The notes under the pieces: model-generated
What the model saw: only the letters and a program-made list of their open reading frames with translations
What the model was told of the DNA's origin: nothing
Databases searched by the model: none
Origin: CAVDHB01 sp963608705
GTDB taxonomy: Bacteria; Bacteroidota; Bacteroidia; Bacteroidales; Bacteroidaceae
Assembly: GCA_963608705.1 (NCBI GenBank)
Contig: CAVDHB010000024.1
Coordinates: 1 to 51,585 of the forward strand
Length of the DNA stretch: 51,585 nucleotides
Reading direction: 5' to 3'
Shown here: piece after piece, positions 39,674 through 47,957 of the stretch
Layout of the letters: every line of letters starts with the position of its first letter
Numbering within the stretch: position 1 is the first letter of the stretch
Position numbers and translations under genes: made by a program

Positions 39674-40573
39674 TTATTTTCCTTTTCTGTATCCTTTTGT
39701 CTGTATGTCTCCCCGACGGGCTTCCGCATCCGGCTTGCCCAGTATGTTATATTTCTTCACGGCTTTCCCTTGGCACAGGCAGTAGATGCCTATAATCATG
39801 AAGGGAATGCTCAGGATTTGTCCCATGTCGATGGGAAGGGATGCCTCGAATGCTTCTTGCACCTCTTTGCTGTATTCCACAAGGAAGCGGAACGTGAAGA
39901 TGGTGGTCAGGCAGTAGCCGAAGAAAAATCCTGTGCCAACTTTCTCCTTATAGGTGCGATAGAGCCACAGTCCGATGACAAAGATGAGCAGGTAGGCGAT
40001 TGCCTCGTATAATTGGGCTGGATGCCGTGGGAGAGTATCCACTTTCTCAAATATGAATGCCCAAGGCAAGTCGGTCGCTTTTCCGATGATTTCTGAGTTC
40101 ATCAGGTTTCCAAGCCGGATGAAGCAAGCCGTGATAGGTGTGGCCACAGCGATAGCGTCCAGTACGGTGAAGATGTTCAGTTTGGTCTTCCGTACGTAGA
40201 GCCATAAGGCGATGATTACACCGATGGTTCCTCCGTGGCTGGCAAGTCCTTCATATCCTGTGAACTTCCATCCTTCCGCAGTCTGGTGGATGGGAAGGAA
40301 CATCTCAATCGGATGGCTCAGGAAATAGTCCGGCTGATAGAAGAGGCAATGGCCTAATCTGGCACCGGCGAGGATACCGATGAACACGTAAAGAAACAAC
40401 GGGTCGAACAGTTTTTGGGCGATACGTTGGTCTTTGTAGATCCGTTGTGCCGTGATGTATCCCAATATCAAGCCGATGCACCAACACAGGGAATAGTAAC
40501 GTACCCCTAAACTTCCGATATGGAATAGTTCCAGCGAAGGATTCCAGTCTATATAGGCTAAGAATGCGTTCAT
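39674..40573 (-). CDS. lgt: Prolipoprotein diacylglyceryl transferase
   Basis: A 299-residue integral membrane enzyme that adds diacylglycerol from phosphatidylglycerol to the lipobox Cys of prolipoproteins. Key features are YYSLCWCIGLILG in the first helices, EGLASHGGTIGV (catalytic His region) and the Lgt signature RLGNLMNSEIIGKATDLP. It would serve the many lipoproteins of this window, including the SusD-type proteins. The gene starts 3 bp after the ychF stop. Confidence 0.95.
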   Translation of the reverse strand: MNAFLAYIDWNPSLELFHIGSLGVRYYSLCWCIGLILGYITAQRIYKDQRIAQKLFDPLFLYVFIGILAGARLGHCLFYQPDYFLSHPIEMFLPIHQTAEGWKFTGYEGLASHGGTIGVIIALWLYVRKTKLNIFTVLDAIAVATPITACFIRLGNLMNSEIIGKATDLPWAFIFEKVDTLPRHPAQLYEAIAYLLIFVIGLWLYRTYKEKVGTGFFFGYCLTTIFTFRFLVEYSKEVQEAFEASLPIDMGQILSIPFMIIGIYCLCQGKAVKKYNILGKPDAEARRGDIQTKGYRKGK

Positions 40574-40576
40574 GGT

Positions 40577-41677
40577 TTACACATTGAAGCGGAAGTGCAT
40601 GATGTCGCCGTCCTGTACTTCGTAGTCCTTACCCTCGATGCCGAGTTTTCCGGCTTCACGTACAGCGGCTTCAGAGCCGTATTTGATATAGTCATCGTAT
40701 TTGATGACCTCGGCACGGATGAATCCTTTCTCGAAGTCGGTGTGGATGACACCCGCACACTGAGGGGCTTTCCATCCTTTGTGGAATGTCCATGCTTTCA
40801 CTTCCATCTCGCCCGCCGTGATGAAGGTCTCCAAGTTCAGCATGTGATAGGCTTCCTTGATAAGACGGTTGCAGCCAGATTCTTTTAATCCCACGTCTTG
40901 CAGGAACATTTGTCTTTCTTCGTAGGTTTCCAGTTCTGCGATGTCAGCTTCGGTTTTGGCTGCTACCACCAAGAGGTTGCTTCCTTCCTTTTCAATTTCC
41001 TTGCGTACCTCTTCCACATACTTGTTGCCTGTAGCCGCACTGGCCTCGTCCACGTTGCACACGTACAGGACTGGTTTGGCTGTCAGCAGGAAGAGGTCTT
41101 TAGCCGCCTTCATTTCCTCCGGTGTGTCGAAAGACACTGTACGGGCAGATTTTCCGCTTTCGAGTGCTTCTTTATAAGCGCATAATACTTTGTATTGCAC
41201 TTTAGCCTCTTTGTCGCCAATCTCCGCCACCTTCTTCACTTTCGCAAAACGGCTGTCGATGGTTTCCAAGTCTTTCAGTTGCAATTCTGTGTCGATGATT
41301 TCCTTGTCTCTCACGGGATTCACATTGCCGTCCACGTGTACCACATTGCCATCGTCGAAGCAACGAAGCACATGGATAATGGCGTCCGTCTCGCGGATGT
41401 TTCCCAAGAACTGGTTGCCCAGTCCTTCGCCCTTGCTGGCACCTTTCACCAGTCCGGCAATGTCCACGATTTCCACAGTGGCTGGCACGATACGTCCCGG
41501 ATGTACGATTTCCGCCAATTTGGTCAATCGTTCGTCTGGTACATTAATCACGCCTACGTTTGGTTCAATTGTGCAAAAAGGGAAATTAGCTGCCTGTGCT
41601 TTCGCATTGGAGAGGCAGTTGAAAAGAGTGGACTTTCCCACATTAGGAAGTCCCACGATACCACATTTCAATGACAT
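40577..41677 (-). CDS. ychF: Redox-regulated ATPase YchF
   Basis: A 366-residue Obg-family protein. The P-loop is GLPNVGKST (9-17) and DIAGLVKGASKGEGLGNQF follows. The NKxD position carries NVDE, typical of the ATP-preferring YchF/OLA1 branch, and a C-terminal TGS domain ends at DGDIMHFRFNV. It is a ribosome-associated P-loop protein linked to stress responses. It is the first gene of the ychF-lgt-tyrS operon. Confidence 0.96.
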   Translation of the reverse strand: MSLKCGIVGLPNVGKSTLFNCLSNAKAQAANFPFCTIEPNVGVINVPDERLTKLAEIVHPGRIVPATVEIVDIAGLVKGASKGEGLGNQFLGNIRETDAIIHVLRCFDDGNVVHVDGNVNPVRDKEIIDTELQLKDLETIDSRFAKVKKVAEIGDKEAKVQYKVLCAYKEALESGKSARTVSFDTPEEMKAAKDLFLLTAKPVLYVCNVDEASAATGNKYVEEVRKEIEKEGSNLLVVAAKTEADIAELETYEERQMFLQDVGLKESGCNRLIKEAYHMLNLETFITAGEMEVKAWTFHKGWKAPQCAGVIHTDFEKGFIRAEVIKYDDYIKYGSEAAVREAGKLGIEGKDYEVQDGDIMHFRFNV

Positions 41678-41716
41678 GCTCTATACTATTTTCTTTTATT
41701 GATCAATATTGTGGTG

Positions 41717-41747
41717 CAAAGGTAGTGCAAATTGAGAGGAGAACAAA
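41717..41747 (-). promoter_or_regulatory. Promoter of the ychF operon
   Basis: Minus-strand TACCTTTG (41717-41724) with TTTG 19 bp upstream (41744-41747). It lies in the first copy of a tandem duplication. In the second copy the box is TACCTTTC, so it has probably lost function. Confidence 0.75.
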
Positions 41748-41848
41748 ATGAACTTGTTCATTTTTTATTCCGAAGTGCCGCCTACCTTATGGAAAGGTAG
41801 TGCAAATTGAGAGGAGAACAAAATGAACTTGTTCATTTTTTATCCCGA
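41718..41848. repeat. Tandem duplication of a promoter segment, 75-bp period
   Basis: About 56 bp starting AAAGGTAGTGCAAATTGAGA recurs at 41718-41773 and 41793-41848, nearly identical (one T/C difference near the end plus flanking changes). Each copy includes the palindrome AAATGAAC-TT-GTTCATTT followed by T residues. Confidence 0.9.
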
Positions 41849-41869
41849 AATGCTTTCTGTGTTTTCAAA

Positions 41870-41908
41870 AAATGAATGTCGTGTTCAAGAGGTATCCGAA
41901 CACGACAT
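41870..41908 (-). terminator. Terminator after the S9 peptidase gene
   Basis: Perfect stem ATGTCGTGTTC / GAACACGACAT (41876-41886 with 41898-41908) followed on the minus strand by TCATTTTTT. Confidence 0.85.
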
Positions 41909-41919
41909 TAAATATTGAA

Positions 41920-43977
41920 TCAGTAGTTAATTTGGTTGTCTACCATTTTCTTCACATCCCAAGGTGCTGGTTCGCCCCCTAAATAGCGGTGGAACCAGTC
42001 CAAGTGGGCATTGTAGTAGAGCGGCATGGACTTGAGGTTGTCAGGCCAGTGTCCGTCATATTTCAGCACAATCAGTCGGGAAGGGATATTCAGCGTCTGG
42101 AGTGCCGTAAAGTATTGCAGGCTCTGCGTGTAAGGTACCCGGTAGTCCAGCTCGCCTGTCATGACGAGAGTCGGTGTGGAGAAGTTCTTTATATAATAGG
42201 AGGGAGACCATTTCTCGTAGAGTTTCGAATTATAGGGCTGTCCTTGTAGCTCGAAGTTGGGAAACCAGAGTTCCTCTGTAGCTCCCCACATGGAACGGAG
42301 GTCATACACGCCCATCATGGAGGCAAGGCATTTGAATCGCTTGGTGTGTCCTTGTAGCCAGTTCATCATGTAGCCGCCGTAAGACCATCCCATGGCACCC
42401 ATGCGGGTAGAGTCCACATATTCCAGTGTGGCGAGTTTGTCCGTGACCTTCATGATGTCCTCGAACACCTTGCCACCCCAGTCGCCGGAGATAGCCCGGC
42501 AGAACGCTTGTCCGTAACCTGTAGATCCGTGTGGATTGGGATAGGCCACTACGTAGCCAGCACCGGGATATACTTGCCAGTCGCCTCGGAAAGAGTTTGT
42601 CCATTGCATTTGCGGACCGCCGTGTACATTGATGACGAGCGGATATTTCTTTTTAGGGTCAAAGTTGTGAGGCTTCACGATGAATACCTGCACCTTGCTG
42701 CCTTCCGCACCTTCCACCCAAATGGATTCAGAAGGACGGATGTCCACTTCGTCTTCTAAAGACTGGTTGAGGAAGGTGAGCTGTTTCTCTCCTTTCTTGT
42801 TCTGTTTATAGAGTGCCGTGGGTTTGCCGGTAGTGCTATACGTGTAGTACACGTTTCCCTTTTTGTCGAAGGCAAAATCAAAGATGGTACGCGCTTTCAC
42901 CACAGGAGTGATGTCTCCTTTCTTCACGTCCAGTTTGTAAAGAGGTTGGTAGCCTTCCACCTCTCCTAAAAAGTAAAGACTTTTAGAATCGGCTGTCCAT
43001 TGATAGCTGTCCACCCAGTTGTCGAAATTCTCTGTCAGAATATTCGATTTGCCAGTTTGGCGGTCATACACTGCCAGACGGAAGCGGTCGGATTCATAGC
43101 CTGGTACTTTTTGGGTGCGGTAGGCGATGTAGCGGCCATCGGGAGAGTAGGTGGGAGTTCCGTCCCATGCCTTGTTGGCGGCGGTAAGACATTTCGGGTC
43201 GCCTCCTGTGACGGGTATAGTCCACAGGTCAGCGTTGGTGCTGGCTTCTGGGTGTGCGTCGTGGTTGGAGACAAAGCATAGCTCCTTGCTGTCGGGCGAG
43301 AAGTCATATATCTTTCCACCTCCGAGGTTGAAGATGAGCGAGTATTTGCCTGGTGTGAGGTCTGTGTAAGTTTTCTTCTGTATGTCGAACAGGATGAGGT
43401 GTGCAGCTTTTCCATCGTTGTAAGCCGTCCAATGGCGGTAGAGCAGTTGGTCGGCGAGGTGGGCTTGTACAGGACCTTTCTCCTTCTTCTCCCTCCATTC
43501 TTTGTTCTTTTGTCCGTCTGCGCCTATTTCAGGATTCACTTCAGCGGTAAAGGCGATATAGCGTCCGTCAGGTGACACTACGGGGTTGTCCACGCCGAGC
43601 GCATAGTCGGTCAGTTGTTCAGTCTTCCCTGTGCCAAGGTCGTATCTGCATACCTGCACCCCGTCTTTTCCCCGGTTGGTGTAATAGAGTTGCTTTCCAT
43701 CCTTGCTCCATACGGCTGCAGAGCTTTTCCCGTCTGTGGTCAGTTGACGTACATTCTTGCCGTCCGTATCCATGAGGAAAAGGTTCGCAGCGGATTTTTG
43801 CTTTTTCAAATTAGAGGAAGAGGCTGTGTAAGCCAACGTTTTCCCGTCTGGAGATAGCGTCACGGCATACACGCTTTTAATCTTGTAAAGGTCTTCGATG
43901 GTAAAGGCTCTTTTCTGCGCCTGGGCTGCGATAGCCAGTCCGCAGCAAGCGGTGATGAATAGCTTTCTTTTGTCCAT
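41920..43977 (-). CDS. S9 family peptidase, dipeptidyl-peptidase 5-like
   Basis: A 685-residue prolyl-oligopeptidase-family enzyme. A signal peptide (to QAQA, about residue 21) sends it to the periplasm. An N-terminal beta-propeller with SPDGKTLAYTA and SPDGRYIAF repeats covers the first 400 residues. The alpha/beta-hydrolase domain follows, with GWSYGGYMMNW (catalytic Ser), GELDYRVPY (Asp) and KYDGHWP (His). Length and motifs match periplasmic DPP5 of Porphyromonas, which releases dipeptides from peptides. It is monocistronic. Confidence 0.9.
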   Translation of the reverse strand: MDKRKLFITACCGLAIAAQAQKRAFTIEDLYKIKSVYAVTLSPDGKTLAYTASSSNLKKQKSAANLFLMDTDGKNVRQLTTDGKSSAAVWSKDGKQLYYTNRGKDGVQVCRYDLGTGKTEQLTDYALGVDNPVVSPDGRYIAFTAEVNPEIGADGQKNKEWREKKEKGPVQAHLADQLLYRHWTAYNDGKAAHLILFDIQKKTYTDLTPGKYSLIFNLGGGKIYDFSPDSKELCFVSNHDAHPEASTNADLWTIPVTGGDPKCLTAANKAWDGTPTYSPDGRYIAYRTQKVPGYESDRFRLAVYDRQTGKSNILTENFDNWVDSYQWTADSKSLYFLGEVEGYQPLYKLDVKKGDITPVVKARTIFDFAFDKKGNVYYTYSTTGKPTALYKQNKKGEKQLTFLNQSLEDEVDIRPSESIWVEGAEGSKVQVFIVKPHNFDPKKKYPLVINVHGGPQMQWTNSFRGDWQVYPGAGYVVAYPNPHGSTGYGQAFCRAISGDWGGKVFEDIMKVTDKLATLEYVDSTRMGAMGWSYGGYMMNWLQGHTKRFKCLASMMGVYDLRSMWGATEELWFPNFELQGQPYNSKLYEKWSPSYYIKNFSTPTLVMTGELDYRVPYTQSLQYFTALQTLNIPSRLIVLKYDGHWPDNLKSMPLYYNAHLDWFHRYLGGEPAPWDVKKMVDNQINY

Positions 43978-44007
43978 GTTTTATATGTTATATCAATTAC
44001 TTGGTCA

Positions 44008-44015
44008 CAAAAATA
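44008..44015 (-). promoter_or_regulatory. Probable -7 box of the S9 peptidase gene
   Basis: Minus-strand TATTTTTG at 44008-44015, 31 bp before the ATG. No -33 element at the usual spacing. Confidence 0.5.
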
Positions 44016-44098
44016 CGAGCTTTTTCTCAATCTTGTTCTTCTGAGAGCGTATATTTTTCATTCTTACTGCATGAGGGGATGGGGGAACTCTCTGTTAT

Positions 44099-44145
44099 CT
44101 GTCAGAATTGACAATAGCGTACTGACAAACCGTCAGAACTGACAG
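44099..44145. promoter_or_regulatory. Nested TGTCAG/CTGACA inverted repeats, possible operator
   Basis: CTGTCAG (44099-44105) and CTGACAG (44139-44145) form outer arms. GTCAGAAYTGACA occurs twice, 31 bp apart (44101 and 44132), and CTGACAAACCGTCAG lies between. It sits in the 435-bp divergent gap between the S9 peptidase and GAPDH genes, which holds no gene. Confidence 0.5.
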
Positions 44146-44310
44146 CGGAGATGTATGAACGAGAAAAATATCCGAGTGTTTGCTATTTGAGTATTGCAAA
44201 CAGGGAGTAATAGAGGCGTTACAGTCGTTTCTCTTTCCTTTTGACGCACTTTTTGAGATACGTTTAAGATTTAATAAACTATTTTCAGGGGTAGAGAGGA
44301 TGAAAAGACG

Positions 44311-44318
44311 TATTTTTG
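44311..44318 (+). promoter_or_regulatory. Probable -7 box of the GAPDH gene
   Basis: TATTTTTG at 44311-44318, giving a leader of about 90 nt. A second match TAATTTTG at 44376-44383 is closer to the gene. Neither has a good -33 element. Confidence 0.5.
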
Positions 44319-44412
44319 TGGGTGGAAAAAAGAGGGTGGCAAGGTGTTTGTTACTTCTCTTGCGAAAGTAAGAAATAATTTTGTTCAAATAAACAATTAA
44401 ACATTTCATCAA

Positions 44413-45444
44413 ATGATTAAAATTGGTATTAACGGTTTTGGCCGTATCGGTCGTTTCGTGTTCCGTTCCACTTTGGAAGACGCTAACAAGAATGATGTAG
44501 TAGTTGTTGGTATCAACGACTTGCTGCCTGTTGACTACATGGCTTACATGTTGAAATACGACACAATGCACGGTCGTTTCAACGGCACTGTAGACTACGA
44601 CTTGGCTAAGAACGAACTGATCGTAAACGGAAACCACATCCGTATCACAGCTGAAAAAGATGCCGCTAACTTGAAATGGAATGAAATCGGTGCTGAATAC
44701 ATCGTGGAATCTACTGGTTTCTACTTGACTATGGATCGTGCTGAGAAACACCTCCAGGCTGGTGCTAAATATGTAGTTCTTTCCGCTCCTTCCAAGAAAG
44801 GTGAAGACGGACGTCAGGCTGATATGTTCGTATGCGGTGTGAACACCGATACATACAAAGGCCAGCAGATCGTTTCCAACGCTTCTTGTACTACCAACTG
44901 CTTGGCTCCTATCGCCAAAGTGTTGAACGACAAGTTCGGTATCGTGGAAGGTTTGATGACTACAGTTCACTCTACAACTGCTACTCAGCGTACAGTGGAT
45001 GGTCCTTCTATGAAGGATTGGCGTGGTGGCCGTGCCGCTTCTGGCAACATCATCCCGTCTACTACTGGTGCCGCTAAGGCCGTAGGTAAGGTTATTCCTG
45101 CTTTGAACGGTAAATTGACTGGTATCTCTATGCGTGTTCCTACTTTGGACGTGTCTGTAGTAGACTTGACTTGTAACTTGGCTAAACCGGCTACTAAGGA
45201 AGACATCTGCAAGGCTATGAAAGAAGCTTCTGAGACTTACTTGAAGGGTGTACTTGGTTACACTGAAGACGCTGTGGTTTCTTCTGACTTCTTGGATGAT
45301 CCTCACACTTCTATCTTCGACGCTAACGCAGGTGTGTACTTGACAGACAAATTCGTGAAAGTTATCTCTTGGTACGACAACGAATTCGGATATTCTCACA
45401 AAGTGGTTGACTTGATCAAACACATGGCTAAAGTAAACGGCTAA
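44413..45444 (+). CDS. gapA: Type I glyceraldehyde-3-phosphate dehydrogenase
   Basis: A 343-residue glycolytic dehydrogenase. The NAD-binding motif is INGFGRIGR (6-14), D36 in GINDLLP points to NAD specificity, the catalytic Cys is C159 in SNASCTTNC, and the C-terminal WYDNEFGYS segment is intact. It oxidises glyceraldehyde 3-phosphate to 1,3-bisphosphoglycerate. Codon use is strongly restricted (for example GGT, AAC, GAA, GCT), unlike its neighbours and as expected for a very highly expressed gene. It is monocistronic, with a UUCG-loop terminator downstream. Confidence 0.97.
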   Translation: MIKIGINGFGRIGRFVFRSTLEDANKNDVVVVGINDLLPVDYMAYMLKYDTMHGRFNGTVDYDLAKNELIVNGNHIRITAEKDAANLKWNEIGAEYIVESTGFYLTMDRAEKHLQAGAKYVVLSAPSKKGEDGRQADMFVCGVNTDTYKGQQIVSNASCTTNCLAPIAKVLNDKFGIVEGLMTTVHSTTATQRTVDGPSMKDWRGGRAASGNIIPSTTGAAKAVGKVIPALNGKLTGISMRVPTLDVSVVDLTCNLAKPATKEDICKAMKEASETYLKGVLGYTEDAVVSSDFLDDPHTSIFDANAGVYLTDKFVKVISWYDNEFGYSHKVVDLIKHMAKVNG

Positions 45445-45471
45445 TTGAGATAATCAGAACTCAATCATACG

Positions 45472-45502
45472 AGGGGGTGTGTCTTCGGACATACCCCCTT
45501 TT
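45472..45502 (+). terminator. Terminator after the GAPDH gene
   Basis: Stem GGGGGTGTGTC / GACATACCCCC closed by TTCG and followed by TTTTC. tilS starts 18 bp later without a visible promoter. Confidence 0.92.
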
Positions 45503-45519
45503 CATTGTTTGGTAATGCC

Positions 45520-46863
45520 ATGTTTACACAGAAAGTAAAAGCGTTTATCCGGCAGCATGCGTTATGTCAGCCAGGTGGGGTTGTCTTGGTGGGACTGAGT
45601 GGTGGAGCCGATTCTGTGGCCTTGACACGAGTGCTGAAGGAACTGGAGTTTCCACTCCTTGCGCTGCATTGTAATTTCAGGCTGAGAGGAGAGGAGTCTG
45701 ACCGTGATGAGCGATTTGTGCGTGATTTCTGCCAGAAGGAGGAGATTCCGTTAAGGGTGCGAGCCTTTGACACGACTGAGTATGCGAAGTCGGAAGGAGT
45801 AAGCATTGAGATGGCGGCAAGGGATTTGCGGTATGCGTGGTTCGAAGAAGTGCGTCAAGAGACAAAGGCAAGTTGTATTGCGGTGGCGCACCATTTGGAA
45901 GACAATGCCGAGACGGTCTTGCTGAATTTGATAAGAGGTACGGGGCTGGACGGATTGTGTGGCATGCGTCCGAAGCACGGAAGGATTATCCGTCCGTTAT
46001 TGACTGTCACCCGTCAGGAGATAGAGTTATACTTGAAGTCCCAAGAACTTTCTTTTGTGACAGACAGTACGAACTTGGAGGCTGATTGCACCCGGAACAA
46101 GATACGGCTGTGTGTATTGCCGGAGATGCGCAAGATAAATCCGTCTATATGTCAGTCTATTACGGAGACGGCGAGACGTTTGACGCAGGTGCGTACATTG
46201 ACAGACAAGGTAATGAAGGCTGAACGAGTGAGAAGTGGTGTGGAGGGGGACGATGATTTGCGTCCGTTCCGTCTTTCAGTCTCACACATACTTCAGTCGG
46301 TCTCACCCTCATTGTTCCTGTTCCAATTGTTACGGCCATACAGATTCACGGAGAGTCAGTTGCGGGATATGGAGCGGACGTTGGAACTGTCTGAGAGCAA
46401 ACTCTTCATCTCTTCCTCTGGCTGGCGATTGGTAAAGGAACGGGGATATATAGAGGTGGACAGGCCAAGGGATGACAGTGCTTTTCATCAAAAAATCATG
46501 CGTGAGAAGGTGTGGTGTCTGTTGGATATAAAGGGAGAGGAATCCCCCTATACATCCGATTTGGTGATTCGGAAGGAACGGAACTATGCGTATTTGGACG
46601 CAGACAAACTTAAATTCCCCTTGTGTATTAGAAACTGGAAAGAGGGAGACCGTTTTCGTCCGTTTGGCATGAAAGGTAGCAAATTGGTTAGTGACTACTT
46701 GACCGACCGTAAATTCTCACGGTTCCGGAAACAGGCGCAAAGAGTGTTGACGGATGCGGACGGAAGGATTGTCTGGTTGGTGGGAGAGCGGATAGATGAC
46801 AGGTATAAGATAGACCCGAAGGCTACTAAGAATGTATTAATCCTGCAAAATCAGTCGAATTGA
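45520..46863 (+). CDS. tilS: tRNA(Ile)-lysidine synthetase
   Basis: A 447-residue TilS enzyme that converts C34 of tRNA-Ile(CAU) to lysidine using ATP. The PP-loop is GLSGGADSVAL (25-35), followed by LHCNFRLRGEESDRDE and HHLEDNAETVLLNLIRGTG. The C-terminal TilS domain includes RPFGMKGSKLVSDYL. The ATG at 45520 is chosen over a TTG 15 bp upstream because it gives the standard N-terminus. It follows the GAPDH terminator closely, so it is probably expressed by read-through. Confidence 0.94.
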   Translation: MFTQKVKAFIRQHALCQPGGVVLVGLSGGADSVALTRVLKELEFPLLALHCNFRLRGEESDRDERFVRDFCQKEEIPLRVRAFDTTEYAKSEGVSIEMAARDLRYAWFEEVRQETKASCIAVAHHLEDNAETVLLNLIRGTGLDGLCGMRPKHGRIIRPLLTVTRQEIELYLKSQELSFVTDSTNLEADCTRNKIRLCVLPEMRKINPSICQSITETARRLTQVRTLTDKVMKAERVRSGVEGDDDLRPFRLSVSHILQSVSPSLFLFQLLRPYRFTESQLRDMERTLELSESKLFISSSGWRLVKERGYIEVDRPRDDSAFHQKIMREKVWCLLDIKGEESPYTSDLVIRKERNYAYLDADKLKFPLCIRNWKEGDRFRPFGMKGSKLVSDYLTDRKFSRFRKQAQRVLTDADGRIVWLVGERIDDRYKIDPKATKNVLILQNQSN

Positions 46864-46883
46864 AAAGAAACACCTCAAAAGAC

Positions 46884-46914
46884 TTGCAATTTTAAGGAAT
46901 AGTATGTAACTTTG
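46884..46914 (+). promoter_or_regulatory. Promoter of the histidine operon
   Basis: TTG (46884-46886), 20 bp, TAACTTTG (46907-46914). Transcription should begin about 20 nt before the leader peptide ATG. Confidence 0.8.
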
Positions 46915-46939
46915 CCACAGAAATAAAAGAGAATAACAA

Positions 46940-46987
46940 ATGAACGTATTGAGTGTACATCATCATTTCCATTGCTTTTCGATTTAA
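46940..46987 (+). CDS. hisL: His operon leader peptide
   Basis: A 15-residue ORF, MNVLSVHHHFHCFSI, with four His codons among five positions (CAT CAT CAT TTC CAT). It lies between the operon promoter and a factor-independent terminator just before hisG. This is the layout of a classical ribosome-mediated attenuator: lack of charged tRNA-His stalls the ribosome on the His codons and favours the antiterminator. The peptide itself probably has no function after synthesis. Confidence 0.92.
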   Translation: MNVLSVHHHFHCFSI

Positions 46988-46990
46988 TTC

Positions 46991-47068
46991 GGTAGGCGGA
47001 AGAGGTGTTGTGTCACATTCAACCATAAGAGTACAGAAGGCTTGCCGGGATAAAGGCAGGCCTTTTTT
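46991..47068 (+). terminator. His operon attenuator (antiterminator and terminator)
   Basis: Terminator stem AAGGCTTGCC / GGCAGGCCTT (47037-47046 with 47055-47064) with a T run to 47068. The upstream segment GGTAGGC (46991-46997), directly after the leader peptide stop, can pair with GCTTGCC (47040-47046) and would disrupt the terminator. hisG starts about 20-30 nt later. Confidence 0.88.
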
Positions 47069-47095
47069 CGTTCTGACAATCATAAAATGCACAAT

Positions 47096-47947
47096 ATGTT
47101 ACGAATCGCTATTCAATCGAAAGGACGTCTTTTTGACGATTCCATGAATCTCCTCGCCGAGGCAGGTATCAAAGTGAGTACTACTAAGCGCACGCTTTTG
47201 TCTAAAGCTTCCAATTTCCCTCTTGAAGTGCTTTTTTTAAGGGATGACGATATTCCGCAGACCGTGGCCGACGGTGTGGCCGATATAGGAATCGTGGGTG
47301 AAAACGAGTTCATGGAGCGGCATGAGGAGGCGGATGTGATAGATCGTCTTGGCTTCAGCAAGTGTCGTCTTTCTTTGGCGGTGCCGAATTCAGTGGACTA
47401 TAACGGACTGGAATGGTTCAACGGCAAGAAAATAGCCACGTCCTATCCAGGCATTCTTCGAGACTTCTTGTGGAAAAATCACATCAAGGCGGATATTCAT
47501 GTCATTACGGGGTCTGTGGAGGTTTCTCCGGGCATCGGACTGGCGGATGCCATCTTTGATATTGTAAGCTCTGGCTCTACTTTGATAAGCAACCATTTGA
47601 AAGAAGTGGAAGTCGTGGTGAGAAGCGAGGCTTTGCTGGTAGGTTACAAGAACATGGATGAGGGAAAGAAGGCGCTTCTTGATGAATTGCGTTTCCGTAT
47701 TGATGCGGTGAAGGCGGCTGAGAACAAAAGGTATGTGCTGATGAACGCTCCTACCGACAAGTTGCAGGACATTATATCAGCGTTGCCCAGTGAAAAAAGT
47801 CCCACTGTCATGCCTTTGGCTCAGGAGGGATGGAACTCCGTGGCCACTGTGTTGGATGAGGATTGTTTCTGGGAGATTATCGGAAAACTGAAGAAACTGG
47901 GGGCGCAGGGCATCTTGGTGCTTCCGATTGAGAAAATGATTTTATAA
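47096..47947 (+). CDS. hisG: ATP phosphoribosyltransferase, long form
   Basis: A 283-residue HisG of the long, HisZ-independent type with a C-terminal regulatory domain (from about 205, including APTDKLQDIISALPSEKSP). The N-terminus MLRIAIQSKGRL and the PRPP-binding region TGSVEVSPGIGLADAIFDIVSSGSTL split by turns are diagnostic. It catalyses the first step of histidine synthesis and is normally feedback-inhibited by histidine. ATG at 47096 gives the standard N-terminus and length for Bacteroides; an ATG at 47087 would add three residues. Transcription is governed by the upstream attenuator. Confidence 0.95.
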   Translation: MLRIAIQSKGRLFDDSMNLLAEAGIKVSTTKRTLLSKASNFPLEVLFLRDDDIPQTVADGVADIGIVGENEFMERHEEADVIDRLGFSKCRLSLAVPNSVDYNGLEWFNGKKIATSYPGILRDFLWKNHIKADIHVITGSVEVSPGIGLADAIFDIVSSGSTLISNHLKEVEVVVRSEALLVGYKNMDEGKKALLDELRFRIDAVKAAENKRYVLMNAPTDKLQDIISALPSEKSPTVMPLAQEGWNSVATVLDEDCFWEIIGKLKKLGAQGILVLPIEKMIL

Positions 47948-47957
47948 GAAGATTAAG

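Noticed and set aside
44095..45423. Minus-strand reading frame of 442 codons opposite the GAPDH gene
   Set aside because: It is a mirror of the strongly biased codon use of the GAPDH gene. The protein has no recognisable family, no promoter and no ribosome site.
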